Shown here piece after piece: positions 25,342 to 33,401 of a stretch of DNA of 37,085 nt. Location: NCBI GenBank assembly GCA_964411125.1, contig CAYPJU010000067.1:1-37085 (forward strand). Direction: 5' to 3'. The notes below the pieces were generated by a model that had not been told where the DNA came from, did not search any database, and saw only the letters and a program-made list of their open reading frames with translations. The position numbers and the translations under genes are program-made. Within the stretch, counting starts at the first letter, position 1, and the number at the start of each line of letters is the position of its first letter. Origin of the DNA: JBFIHF01 sp964411125 (lineage in GTDB: Bacteria > Myxococcota_A > Bradymonadia > Bradymonadales > Bradymonadaceae).

Positions 25342-27381
25342 TCAGTCGATCCATGCGTCTTCGGGGATGTCGCGCCCGTACTGCTCGAAGAATTCCCACG
25401 TCTGGGCGCCGTAGGGAAACTTCGTCCCCGGTGACGTGCACCGAGGGTTGATGTGAAACGTCGTCGCGCCGGCGAGCGGCCAGTAGTGGCCTCCCCGCAC
25501 GATGCAGCGAGCGTACGGCGCGTCACAGCCCTCCCACACCGTGCACACACCGTCCTCACGTCGCGAAAGCTCGGCGCTGCTCGCCTCGCCGCAACCATTC
25601 ACGTCCCGAAAAATCTCGTCGTGCTCGTCCGCCGACAACTTCGGCGAACCTTTACATGGCGCGCCGCCGTCGAGCGGCTCGTAGGGATCACGGTCGGCGT
25701 GAAACGACAGCATCGGGGGCGGATCCTCGGGTCGGCAAGGCCGATCGTTCCGACTGAGCCGGGCGGCGGAGATGACGATCCCGGAAAACTCACGCCTGCA
25801 CGCCAGCCGCTTCAGGAATCCCGCGCTCCCCGCGTGCCCCACCCCGTAGATCCGCCGAGGGTTCACGCACAGCTCCTTCGCCAGGTCCTCGAGCGCCGTC
25901 TCGAGCAGCCGCTCGTCGGTGCGGTGCTTGAACTTCAGATCGGGGTCGAAAGACATCGGCGCGAGCAACACGAACCGGCCAGCCTCAGCCGCTTCTTGAA
26001 GCTCGTAAAGGAGCGGATTCTCGCCACCGTCGAGCCATCGGGCGTCGATCCCCACGACGATCGGGTGCTGACGTCCGACCTCGTAGGAGCGAGGAACGTA
26101 GTAGCGGTACTCGCGGTTCACCCCCGCTACGACCACGTTCTTCCGGCGAATCCCCGCCCGCGCCTCCTCAGCGCACGCGCCGATCGAACCGAGCGCGTCG
26201 ACTTCCGCCCCCTCGTCTCGACCGGCATCGACGGCTCCCCTCCCACCGTCGACCTCGGGCGGGGCAGCACCGACCGCGCCAGGCGACGGAACATCCGTGC
26301 TCGCCGGCTGTGCGGGGACCGGAGGAGGACTCGCCGCCCTGGGCGCCTGCGAGACATCCGCGCTCACCCGCGCCTGTTCGTCGTCGTCGCCGGCGAGCAG
26401 CATCACGAGCCCGCCGAACACGATCGTGAAGACCGCGACCAGCGCGACGGTGACGAGCGGGCTCACCGGCGTCGGCCCACTCGTGGTCGCCGGGAGCCCC
26501 GCCGCAGCCACCCGCTCGAACTGCTGGGGCTCGTCGAGGAGATCGAGATCGCGGAACACCGCCTCGCTGTCGGGGTACCGACGGTGCACGGACCGCGCGA
26601 CCATCCGCTCGAGCACCGCCGCGAACCGAGGACTGATCGGTAGCTCGGGGGGCAGCCGGATCGGCTCCTCGCTGAGCTGCCCCTTCATGATCTGAAAAGT
26701 GTCGTCTCCTTCGATCGCCGGGCGTCCCGTGACCGCCTCGTACATCACCAACCCGAGGCTGTAGAGGTCGGACGCCGGCGTCAGCGGCTCACCGCACATC
26801 TGCTCCGGGGACATGTACCGCGGCGTCCCCGTGATGAGACCCGTCGCGGTGATCGTCGAGATGTCGGTGCGCTTCATCGTCGGCTTCGCGATCCCGAAGT
26901 CGATCAACTTCCCCTGCAGCTCCCCCGAAGGCCCCATCTGCACCATCACGTTCGCGGGCTTGACGTCGCGGTGCATGATGCCCGCGTGGTGAGCCGCGCG
27001 CAGGGCCTGCAGAAGTTGACGGAGCAGCGACTCGGCCTGGTACTCGGACAAGGGCCCGTAGTCCTCCAGATGGTCGACGAGATCGTGGCCTCCGAGGTAC
27101 TCGCACACCATGTAGAGGAGGCCGTCCTCGGTCGTGCCGAAATCGTACATGACGACGGTGTGAGCATCGTGCAGGCCGCCGAGCAGCTTCGCCTCCCGCA
27201 TGAAGCGCTTGATCGTCCGCTCGTCGTGCTCGTTCCCCTCCGGCACCTGAAACTTGATCGCGACCGTCCGGCTGACGCGCACGTCGATCGCTTTGAAGAC
27301 CATCGCGAAGCCACCCCGCCCCAACAGATCCGTCAGCTTGTAGCGATCGAGGAAGAGGTCGCCAGGCACGGGAAGGCGCAT
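25342..27381 (-). CDS. Transmembrane Ser/Thr protein kinase with esterase-like external domain
   Basis: The 679-residue protein has a full kinase domain at about 14-285: GRGGFAMV loop (21-28), Lys43, HRDVKPAN (137-144), DFG (161-163), SPE (191-193). All catalytic residues are present, so it should be active. One membrane helix lies at about 308-330, then a Pro/Ala-rich linker. Residues about 405-679 resemble PHB-depolymerase/feruloyl-esterase-type alpha/beta hydrolases: VNPRRIYGVGHAGSAGF near the nucleophile elbow, HADRDPYEP with a possible catalytic Asp, and GGHYWP with His632. In an ungapped alignment to the usual Y..GxSxGG elbow, the nucleophile position is Ala517, although Ser519 is close by. 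The external part may bind a ligand and signal inward. The ATG is 1 bp after the ArsR-type stop. Confidence 0.93.
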   Translation of the reverse strand: MRLPVPGDLFLDRYKLTDLLGRGGFAMVFKAIDVRVSRTVAIKFQVPEGNEHDERTIKRFMREAKLLGGLHDAHTVVMYDFGTTEDGLLYMVCEYLGGHDLVDHLEDYGPLSEYQAESLLRQLLQALRAAHHAGIMHRDVKPANVMVQMGPSGELQGKLIDFGIAKPTMKRTDISTITATGLITGTPRYMSPEQMCGEPLTPASDLYSLGLVMYEAVTGRPAIEGDDTFQIMKGQLSEEPIRLPPELPISPRFAAVLERMVARSVHRRYPDSEAVFRDLDLLDEPQQFERVAAAGLPATTSGPTPVSPLVTVALVAVFTIVFGGLVMLLAGDDDEQARVSADVSQAPRAASPPPVPAQPASTDVPSPGAVGAAPPEVDGGRGAVDAGRDEGAEVDALGSIGACAEEARAGIRRKNVVVAGVNREYRYYVPRSYEVGRQHPIVVGIDARWLDGGENPLLYELQEAAEAGRFVLLAPMSFDPDLKFKHRTDERLLETALEDLAKELCVNPRRIYGVGHAGSAGFLKRLACRREFSGIVISAARLSRNDRPCRPEDPPPMLSFHADRDPYEPLDGGAPCKGSPKLSADEHDEIFRDVNGCGEASSAELSRREDGVCTVWEGCDAPYARCIVRGGHYWPLAGATTFHINPRCTSPGTKFPYGAQTWEFFEQYGRDIPEDAWID

Positions 27382-27382
27382 C

Positions 27383-27766
27383 CTACTCCCCCTCCTCGGC
27401 GACGTGCTCCAGCGCGAACTCCAGCAGCTTCACGACATGATGATCCGTCAAGCGGTAGTAGACGTGCCGACCGTCGCGGCGGCGCTCCACCAGCCGGCGC
27501 AGCCTGAGCAATTTCAGCGCGTGCGACACAGCCGACTGACTCATCTGCGTCACGTCCGTCAGGTCGGATACGCACAACTCTTCTGCGGTTCGCAGCGCAT
27601 CCAGGATCTTCAACCGGTTCACGTCGGCGAATGCGCCGAACAGCTCGGCGGCGCCGTCGTACGTTCCGTCCGGTTCGAGGTCGTCGAGCACCCTCGCCAC
27701 GACACCCGCGTGGTCGTGGGCGTCGTCGTCACACGCATCTTCGTCGACCGGTCGGTGCTCGCTCAT
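27383..27766 (-). CDS. ArsR/SmtB-family metal-responsive repressor, zinc-type
   Basis: The 127-residue winged-helix protein has the ArsR core (FADVNRLKILDAL, then QSAVSHALKLLRLRRLVERRRDGRHVYYRL). The alpha-5 metal site is intact: Asp108, His110, His121 and Glu124 have the same spacing as Asp104, His106, His117 and Glu120 of SmtB. The N-terminus is rich in Asp and His and includes one Cys (DEDACDDDAHDHA), and ELCVSDL carries one Cys (Cys65), so an alpha-3N site is possible too. Zinc or a similar divalent metal is the likely signal. It is the first gene of the kinase-lipoprotein-PBP operon, with no metal transporter next to it, so it probably controls that operon. Confidence 0.9.
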   Translation of the reverse strand: MSEHRPVDEDACDDDAHDHAGVVARVLDDLEPDGTYDGAAELFGAFADVNRLKILDALRTAEELCVSDLTDVTQMSQSAVSHALKLLRLRRLVERRRDGRHVYYRLTDHHVVKLLEFALEHVAEEGE

Positions 27767-27991
27767 GCTGCAATCGTACGTGACATCGGACGCGCTGCAA
27801 AAAGTCGATCGTCAGCGAGAGTTCGCGTCCCCCGACGCGTGGATCAAACGTCGAAAATCGTTGAATTTCCTGGCCGTTTCGCTTCTCGCAAAGAAAACGA
27901 GACAATCGCTCCCTACCGCATGAAACCTGGGGATGGTATAGGTCTGCCTCATCCATGAGACCTTCCGAAACCGCAAACGGGGAAAGTAATT

Positions 27992-30301
27992 TTGCGTCAA
28001 CGGGTTGCCATAATCGGCGGGGGGATTTCCGGGCTCGCGACCGCCTGGGCCCTCAGCTCCGACGAAGAACTTCGCCAACGTTACGACGTCACGATCTACC
28101 AGATGGGGCATCGCCTCGGCGGGAAACTCGCCAGCGGTAGAAACCTCGACCACCACGGCCGCAACGAGGAGCACGGGCTTCACGTATGGTTCGGCTTCTA
28201 TCAGAACACTTTCCGGCTGGCGCGCGAACTCTGGGAGGAGTGGGAGCGCCCCGACGACTGTCCGTTCGAGGACCTCTGGGACGTCGTCCGCCCCCAGCAG
28301 ACGGGGACCTACGGCTACCGCGATCCCGAAGCGTTCGAGCTCATGAGCCGCTGGTTTCCCTACTCCGGCGAACGCCCCGGGTTCAACGAGTCCGTCTTCG
28401 GGCAGCCACTCAGCCTGATGGGGGGTGGAATTGACGTCATCCGCGTCCTCTCCATCTACTTCACCGAAATGCTGGAGCGTACCCCGCCGCGCACCCTCCT
28501 TCGGTTCGTGGCCGCCCTACGGAACATCGTCGCGTCTCCGGGAGGCGATGCGACCAAGCCGCGCGCCCTGCTCGACGCAGTCATCCGCAAGATGTCCGAG
28601 CTCCTCGCGCGCCTCTATGGTCGAGAGGACCACGCGACGAAGCATGCCCTCGCCTTGCAGCTCAACGGCTGGCTCACGATGCTGCATCTCTCCCTCGCGC
28701 CGCTGTGGCGCCGCTCCCAGTCCAACCGCAGAACGCGCCATCTCGTCTACACCCTCGACGGGCTGCTCGCTCTCCTTCGCGGACTCGCCGACCCCCGCTG
28801 GGAGATTTACGTCGACGGCGATCTCGACCGCGTGAGCCATCTCGATTTCCGCGAGTGGCTGCTGGCGAGCGGAGCGCGAGACGAGACGCTGCGCCATTCT
28901 GTCCTGATCGATGCCACCTACGACTCGGCATTCCAGTTCGTCGACGGCGACGTCTCCCGTCCGTCTTTCGAGGCCGGCACCGCGCTGCGCTACTTCCTGC
29001 GACTGATGACGGGTCACGGCGCGGTGGCTTGGATGCTCAACGTCGGGATGGGAGAAGCCTTCATCGCCCCACTCTACGAGGTACTGCGGAACCGTGGCGT
29101 CCAGATCGAGCTCTTTCACAAGCTCACCGCGATGGAACTCTCCGAAGACGGTGGGAGCGTGTCGAGGCTCCGTTTCGAGCGGCAGGCCGAGGTCGTCGCG
29201 GGCTCGTACGACCCACTGATCACCGCCAACGGATTTCGCTGCTGGACCACGGAGCCCGACTGGTCGCAGCTCCGCGGCGGCGACGACCTTCGGGATCGCG
29301 GCGTCGACTTCGAGAGCCGGTGGTCCTCTCCGACGAACGGGGCCGAGGTGGAGCTGCACGCCGGACGTGACTTCGATCACGTCGTCTCCGCCCTTCCACT
29401 CGGCGTCATCGCGTCCACCGAGAAAGACGAGACGCCGTGCGCCGACTGGGTCGCCTCCCAACCCACTCTCCGCGCCCTCCTCGCCCACGTGAACCTCGTG
29501 CCGACGGTGGCCGCGCAGATCTGGCTGCGCCCCTCGATGGAGGAGCTCGGATGGCCCCCCGACTCCGCAGCCACCGTCGGCTGGGCGCAGCCCTACTCGA
29601 TCTGGGCGGACATGTCCCCAGTGGTCGCGCACGAAGCGTGGCCGGCAGGGGGACCGCGGGCGTCCCTCTACCTTTGCGGCGTCTGGCGGACCGACGCCCA
29701 CCGCACCTCCTCGTCCGAGCGCGACACGAAGCGCCGGGAAGAAGCGCGGGCGTTTGCGCGGCTTCGCGACCAGCTCGAAGAAGTCGGCACGCAACTCGAT
29801 CGACGCGGCCCCGACTCGTTCGACTGGTCGCTGCTGTACGACGCCGACGACCGTGAGGGCGCCGAGCGCGTGCTCGGCCAGTTCGTGCGGGTGAACGTCG
29901 AACCGAGCGATCTCTGTGACTCGGCCGTCCCCGGCACCGCACGGTTGCGCCCCTACGCGCACCAGAGCGGGCTCGACAATCTCGCGCTCGCTGGCACATG
30001 GTGTCGTACGTCCGTCAACACGACCGCCGTCGAGGCAGCGGTCATGTCGGGGCTCGCCGCTGCGCGGGCCCTGGGGGTCGAGGGGCTCCAGATCGTGGGA
30101 GAAGACTTCATGTGCCGGGCGCCGGAGATCGAGCTGATCCCCAGCGCTCGACGATTCGCGAATACGAACGAGGACGCAGATGGCGGCCACACCGATCACG
30201 AAATCGAGGACCATCGACGACGTCGAAGCGCTGGTCGGGAGAAGCGACGACTTCTCCACCGTGCGTTTCGGCGCCGGCGAGACACTCCACAGAGCCGGTG
30301 A
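27992..30301 (+). CDS. FAD-dependent oxidoreductase, amine-oxidase/phytoene-desaturase fold (copy 1)
   Basis: The 769-residue protein starts at TTG 27992, five bases after GGGGAAAG. It binds FAD through IIGGGISGLATAWAL (residues 7-21) and GHRLGGK, and closes with the C-terminal FAD motif NLALAGTWCRTSVNTTAVEAA. EEHGLHVWFGFY (59-70) recurs in the second copy at 31388. It is longer than most carotenoid desaturases (about 500-550 residues). No export signal was seen. The last 40 residues, rich in Arg, are read through the start of the next gene (122-bp overlap) and may be non-functional. Related folds dehydrogenate carotenoids, oxidise amines or dehydroxylate hydroxysqualene; the substrate here is not known. 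Confidence 0.88.
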   Translation: MRQRVAIIGGGISGLATAWALSSDEELRQRYDVTIYQMGHRLGGKLASGRNLDHHGRNEEHGLHVWFGFYQNTFRLARELWEEWERPDDCPFEDLWDVVRPQQTGTYGYRDPEAFELMSRWFPYSGERPGFNESVFGQPLSLMGGGIDVIRVLSIYFTEMLERTPPRTLLRFVAALRNIVASPGGDATKPRALLDAVIRKMSELLARLYGREDHATKHALALQLNGWLTMLHLSLAPLWRRSQSNRRTRHLVYTLDGLLALLRGLADPRWEIYVDGDLDRVSHLDFREWLLASGARDETLRHSVLIDATYDSAFQFVDGDVSRPSFEAGTALRYFLRLMTGHGAVAWMLNVGMGEAFIAPLYEVLRNRGVQIELFHKLTAMELSEDGGSVSRLRFERQAEVVAGSYDPLITANGFRCWTTEPDWSQLRGGDDLRDRGVDFESRWSSPTNGAEVELHAGRDFDHVVSALPLGVIASTEKDETPCADWVASQPTLRALLAHVNLVPTVAAQIWLRPSMEELGWPPDSAATVGWAQPYSIWADMSPVVAHEAWPAGGPRASLYLCGVWRTDAHRTSSSERDTKRREEARAFARLRDQLEEVGTQLDRRGPDSFDWSLLYDADDREGAERVLGQFVRVNVEPSDLCDSAVPGTARLRPYAHQSGLDNLALAGTWCRTSVNTTAVEAAVMSGLAAARALGVEGLQIVGEDFMCRAPEIELIPSARRFANTNEDADGGHTDHEIEDHRRRRSAGREKRRLLHRAFRRRRDTPQSR

Positions 30302-31391
30302 CCGCTGCGATGGCGCGATCCTGCTCCTCGAAGGGGAACTCGCGCGCATCCGCGACGGCCGAATCCTGACCATCGAACGGGCGCCCGCGTTGCTCGCCCT
30401 CGCCGATGCCGCTGGTGAGGAGGCCGAGTTCGGCGATACGTGGCGCGCAGAGAGAGCCGGCGCCGCCGCCACCGTTCCGCTGGCCGACCTCGGTGCCGAG
30501 ACCGTCCAGCGACTCCTCGTAGCGGAGTGCCGCGCCGCCTGGGCCACCCAGTCCGACCTGGTGGAGTCGTTCGACGACTTCTGGTCGAGCCCCAACGCCG
30601 AGCTCGTCCCGGGCCCCTACGAATTCGGACCGTTCGGCGCCGTCTTCGTCGCCGTTCGCACCCAACCGGAAGCGCTGGATGCGCTTCTTCCGCGCGGAGT
30701 CCGACGCCTCCCCGGCATGGGGGGCATCTACTTCCTCTCGCTGTCGTTCCTCGAGAACTGCCGCGCCGTTCACGCCCCGGAGGCGGGTTCGTGGAGCTAC
30801 GAAGAGGTCACGCCGCTCGTCCCCGTCCTGACGAAACGCGGCAAGGTCGGCTCGTTCATCCCCGAGCTCTATCCCGACGCGTACATGGCGACGATCCTGG
30901 GCCGCGAGATCTATGGATTTCCCAAACGGGTCGCACGCGCCCAGAAGTGGGACGACGGGCTCGACCTCCTCGTCGGCGGCGAGCGGCTCATGCGGGCCCG
31001 CTGGGGCGGAGGGAAGCCGACGAGCACCGCGACGATGATGGAGGAGCTGCGCGAGACGACGGCGCCGGTCCTCCCCGACTCCAGTGTCGAAATCGGTACG
31101 AAACTGTTCGGTCTCTACGAGCGTCTCGGCGGAAGGCCGCACTTCGACGCGTTCCTCCACCGCCGCCTCCTCGACTACCGCAGCGAACGTCCCGGCGACT
31201 GGTCCACCGACGAGCTCGTCGCGGTCCGTTTCGACGTCACCGAGTTCGAGGCCCGCCTCCGTTTCGACCGGATCGACCTCGAATTCGCCAGCACCCAGTC
31301 CATCCTGTCCGGCGAACCGCTCGCTGCCTGGGCCGTCACGACCGGCTTCCGGTTCGGACGCGCCCGACGGCTGCAGGGAGCGAGCCGATGA
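30180..31391 (+). CDS. cNMP-binding-like domain fused to acetoacetate-decarboxylase-fold enzyme
   Basis: The 403-residue protein joins two domains. Residues about 20-110 look like a cyclic-nucleotide-binding domain (FGAGETLHRAGD, AILLLEGELARI). The phosphate-binding cassette reads FGD..........AATV, with Asp86 for Glu and Ala95 for the phosphate-binding Arg, so normal cNMP binding is doubtful. Residues about 145-395 are the acetoacetate-decarboxylase fold: GPYEFGPFGAVFVAV, SFIPELYPDAYMATI and GREIYGFPKR, whose Lys249 matches the Schiff-base lysine of the family. Family members decarboxylate beta-keto acids or do aldolase/dehydratase chemistry. AGGA at 30171 supports ATG 30180. The stop overlaps the next start (ATGA). 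The fusion is unusual. Confidence 0.85.
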   Translation: MAATPITKSRTIDDVEALVGRSDDFSTVRFGAGETLHRAGDRCDGAILLLEGELARIRDGRILTIERAPALLALADAAGEEAEFGDTWRAERAGAAATVPLADLGAETVQRLLVAECRAAWATQSDLVESFDDFWSSPNAELVPGPYEFGPFGAVFVAVRTQPEALDALLPRGVRRLPGMGGIYFLSLSFLENCRAVHAPEAGSWSYEEVTPLVPVLTKRGKVGSFIPELYPDAYMATILGREIYGFPKRVARAQKWDDGLDLLVGGERLMRARWGGGKPTSTATMMEELRETTAPVLPDSSVEIGTKLFGLYERLGGRPHFDAFLHRRLLDYRSERPGDWSTDELVAVRFDVTEFEARLRFDRIDLEFASTQSILSGEPLAAWAVTTGFRFGRARRLQGASR

Positions 31392-33178
31392 GCGGCCCCG
31401 TGCGCGTCGCGATCCTCGGCGGTGGCTGCGCCGGAATGGCAGCCGCCTGGCGACTCACGCGCGACGTCTGGCACCGCCAGAAGTTCGAGGTCGACCTCTA
31501 CCAGCAGGGCTGGCGGCTCGGCGGCAAGGGCGCAACCGGCCGCAATGCGCGCCACGGACTTCGGATCGAAGAACACGGCCTGCATGTCTGGCTCGGCTGG
31601 TATCGAAACGCGTTCGAGATGACCCGCGACGTCTACGAGCACTGGACACCGCCCCAGGGCGCCTGGCTCCGCACGATCGACGACGCCTTCGAGCCGACCT
31701 ACAACTCGACGCTGATGACCGCACCCGTCGCGGGGACCCAGACGCCGTGGTCGCTCCGTTCGCCGCCCCGACGCGGCAAGCCGTGGGATGCGCGATGGCA
31801 GCCGCCCGGCGCCGTCGACCGCGTCGACTGGCTGGTCAACGACGGCGTGAACGGGCTGCGCGAACTCGCCCGCAACCCGCGCGCCGCCCTCTCGATGGGG
31901 AGCGGAGGGCTCGCGCTCGTCACGACAATCGCTCGCGGGCTCCTCGCAGACGTCGTCCCCAACGGAAGCGCCGGCTGGGACGCGCTGGACGACCTCGACC
32001 TGCGGGAATGGCTCGCCCGGCACGACCGCACCGGCCACGTCCCCACGAGCCCTCCCGTCACCGGGATCTACAACCTCGCCTTCGCGTACCCCGACGGCTC
32101 CCCGACCTTCGACGGCGGCGCCGTCGCCGCGGGGCCCGGCATCCGCACGATGCTCAAGATGCTGCTCGCCTACCGCGGCGCACCGTTCTGGAAGATGACG
32201 GCCGGCATGGGGGACACGATCTTCGCTCCGGCGTACCAGGTCCTGCGGGAGCGGGGCGTGCGGTTTCGCTTCTTCCGGCGCGTCGAGTCGCTCGGCGTCG
32301 ATGACCACGGCCGCATCGACGCGATCCGGCTCGCGAGACAAGCGATCACTCGCGGCGAATACAGCCCCCTCTTGGAGCGGGACGGGCTGCGGTTCTGGCC
32401 GGAAGAACCCCTCTGGGACCAACTCGCCGAAGCCCCATCGGCCCTCGGCCACGACTACGAGGCCCCCCACGGTCCCACCGTCGGCGAGGAAACGCTCCGC
32501 CTGGGCGACGACTACGACGTCGTCGTCAACGCGATCCCCGTGCCCGCTCACACGACGATCGCTTCGGAGCTGATGGCTCGTTCCGAGCGCTACCGGCGAA
32601 TGGTCGAGAACCACGACTCCGCGGCGATCGCCGTCGCTCAGTTCTGGTGGGGCCCCACCGTCGAAGAGCTCGGTTGGAAGAACCAGCGGACCGTCATGTC
32701 GAACCATGTCGGTCACTTCGCGACGTGGGCAGAGATGTCCGAGGTCGCCCGTGCCGAGTTCTGGCCCGAGCCGCCGGGCCACATCGCCTACCTCTGCGAC
32801 GTCGGCAGTGCCGACGGCATCTCGACGTGGGAAGACGGGGTCGAAGCGGTGCGCGCGCGCGCACGCGCCTGGTTCGACGAAGATCTCCCGCGGCTCCTCC
32901 CCGCTGCCAGCGAGTCCGACCTGATCCACGGCCCGCTGGATCGCGGCGAATCGGCGTTCGACGCGCAGTTCTTCAGGCTCAACTTCCGCCCCTCGGATCG
33001 CTACGTCCTCTCCCTTCCTGGCAGCATCAAACACCGTATGTGGCCCGAGGAGTCCGGTTTCGAAAACCTCTACCTCGCCGGCGACTGGACCCGCTCGTCG
33101 ATCGACGGAGGCAGCGTAGAAGCAGCCGCCGAGAGCGGCGTGCGCGCGGCCGACGCGCTCATCGACCGATACTTCTAG
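31388..33178 (+). CDS. FAD-dependent oxidoreductase, amine-oxidase/phytoene-desaturase fold (copy 2)
   Basis: The 596-residue protein is a paralogue of the enzyme at 27992. It has AILGGGCAGMAAAWRL (8-23), GWRLGGKGATGRN, then IEEHGLHVWLGWYRNAFEMTRDVYEHW, which aligns without gaps to the same region of copy 1. The C-terminal FAD motif is NLYLAGDWTRSSIDGGSVEAA. ATG 31388 overlaps the preceding stop (ATGA) and GGAG lies seven bases ahead; the longer open frame upstream runs antiparallel in sense to the decarboxylase gene and was rejected. Two paralogues flanking one decarboxylase-fold protein suggest successive or heteromeric oxidation of one substrate, perhaps a polyene or isoprenoid lipid. That is inference only. 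Confidence 0.9.
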   Translation: MSGPVRVAILGGGCAGMAAAWRLTRDVWHRQKFEVDLYQQGWRLGGKGATGRNARHGLRIEEHGLHVWLGWYRNAFEMTRDVYEHWTPPQGAWLRTIDDAFEPTYNSTLMTAPVAGTQTPWSLRSPPRRGKPWDARWQPPGAVDRVDWLVNDGVNGLRELARNPRAALSMGSGGLALVTTIARGLLADVVPNGSAGWDALDDLDLREWLARHDRTGHVPTSPPVTGIYNLAFAYPDGSPTFDGGAVAAGPGIRTMLKMLLAYRGAPFWKMTAGMGDTIFAPAYQVLRERGVRFRFFRRVESLGVDDHGRIDAIRLARQAITRGEYSPLLERDGLRFWPEEPLWDQLAEAPSALGHDYEAPHGPTVGEETLRLGDDYDVVVNAIPVPAHTTIASELMARSERYRRMVENHDSAAIAVAQFWWGPTVEELGWKNQRTVMSNHVGHFATWAEMSEVARAEFWPEPPGHIAYLCDVGSADGISTWEDGVEAVRARARAWFDEDLPRLLPAASESDLIHGPLDRGESAFDAQFFRLNFRPSDRYVLSLPGSIKHRMWPEESGFENLYLAGDWTRSSIDGGSVEAAAESGVRAADALIDRYF

Positions 33179-33260
33179 GGACCGTGGTAGAGCGGCCGCC
33201 TCCCCCTCGCTCGCGGAGCGGCTGGCCGGCGACGGTCCGATCGAAGAAAAACATCGGGTT

Positions 33261-33288
33261 CCAAGGGAGAAGGGGGAGAATCCCTTGG
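33261..33288. terminator. Hairpin after the FAD/ADC cluster, candidate terminator
   Basis: CCAAGGGA and TCCCTTGG form a perfect 8-bp stem around a 12-base purine loop, 82 bp after the stop of the second FAD enzyme and 114 bp before pyrF. No T-run follows, so intrinsic termination is uncertain. A second small dyad, GGGTT/AACCC (33290-33305), follows directly. Confidence 0.4.
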
Positions 33289-33401
33289 TGGGTTTGGGCG
33301 AACCCCAACCGCCCCCTCTCGCGACAGCCTCGAGGAGGATCGCGCGCCACTCGCCTTGGCCGCAGCAGCCTGCTAAAAACGGCCGACCGCCGGAGGACAC
33401 G

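Noticed and set aside
27841..27901. Weak AACG/CGTT and CGTTT/AAACG dyads upstream of the ArsR-type gene, considered as its operator
   Set aside because: They are short, with 8- and 14-base centres, and do not match the 12-2-12 type site of SmtB-like repressors.
28517..30595. 692-codon open frame on the minus strand
   Set aside because: It is antisense to the first FAD gene and shows no recognisable domain.
33179..33401. Gap before pyrF considered as a tRNA or riboswitch
   Set aside because: No cloverleaf, no T-loop GGTTCRA pattern and no known riboswitch core could be found by eye.
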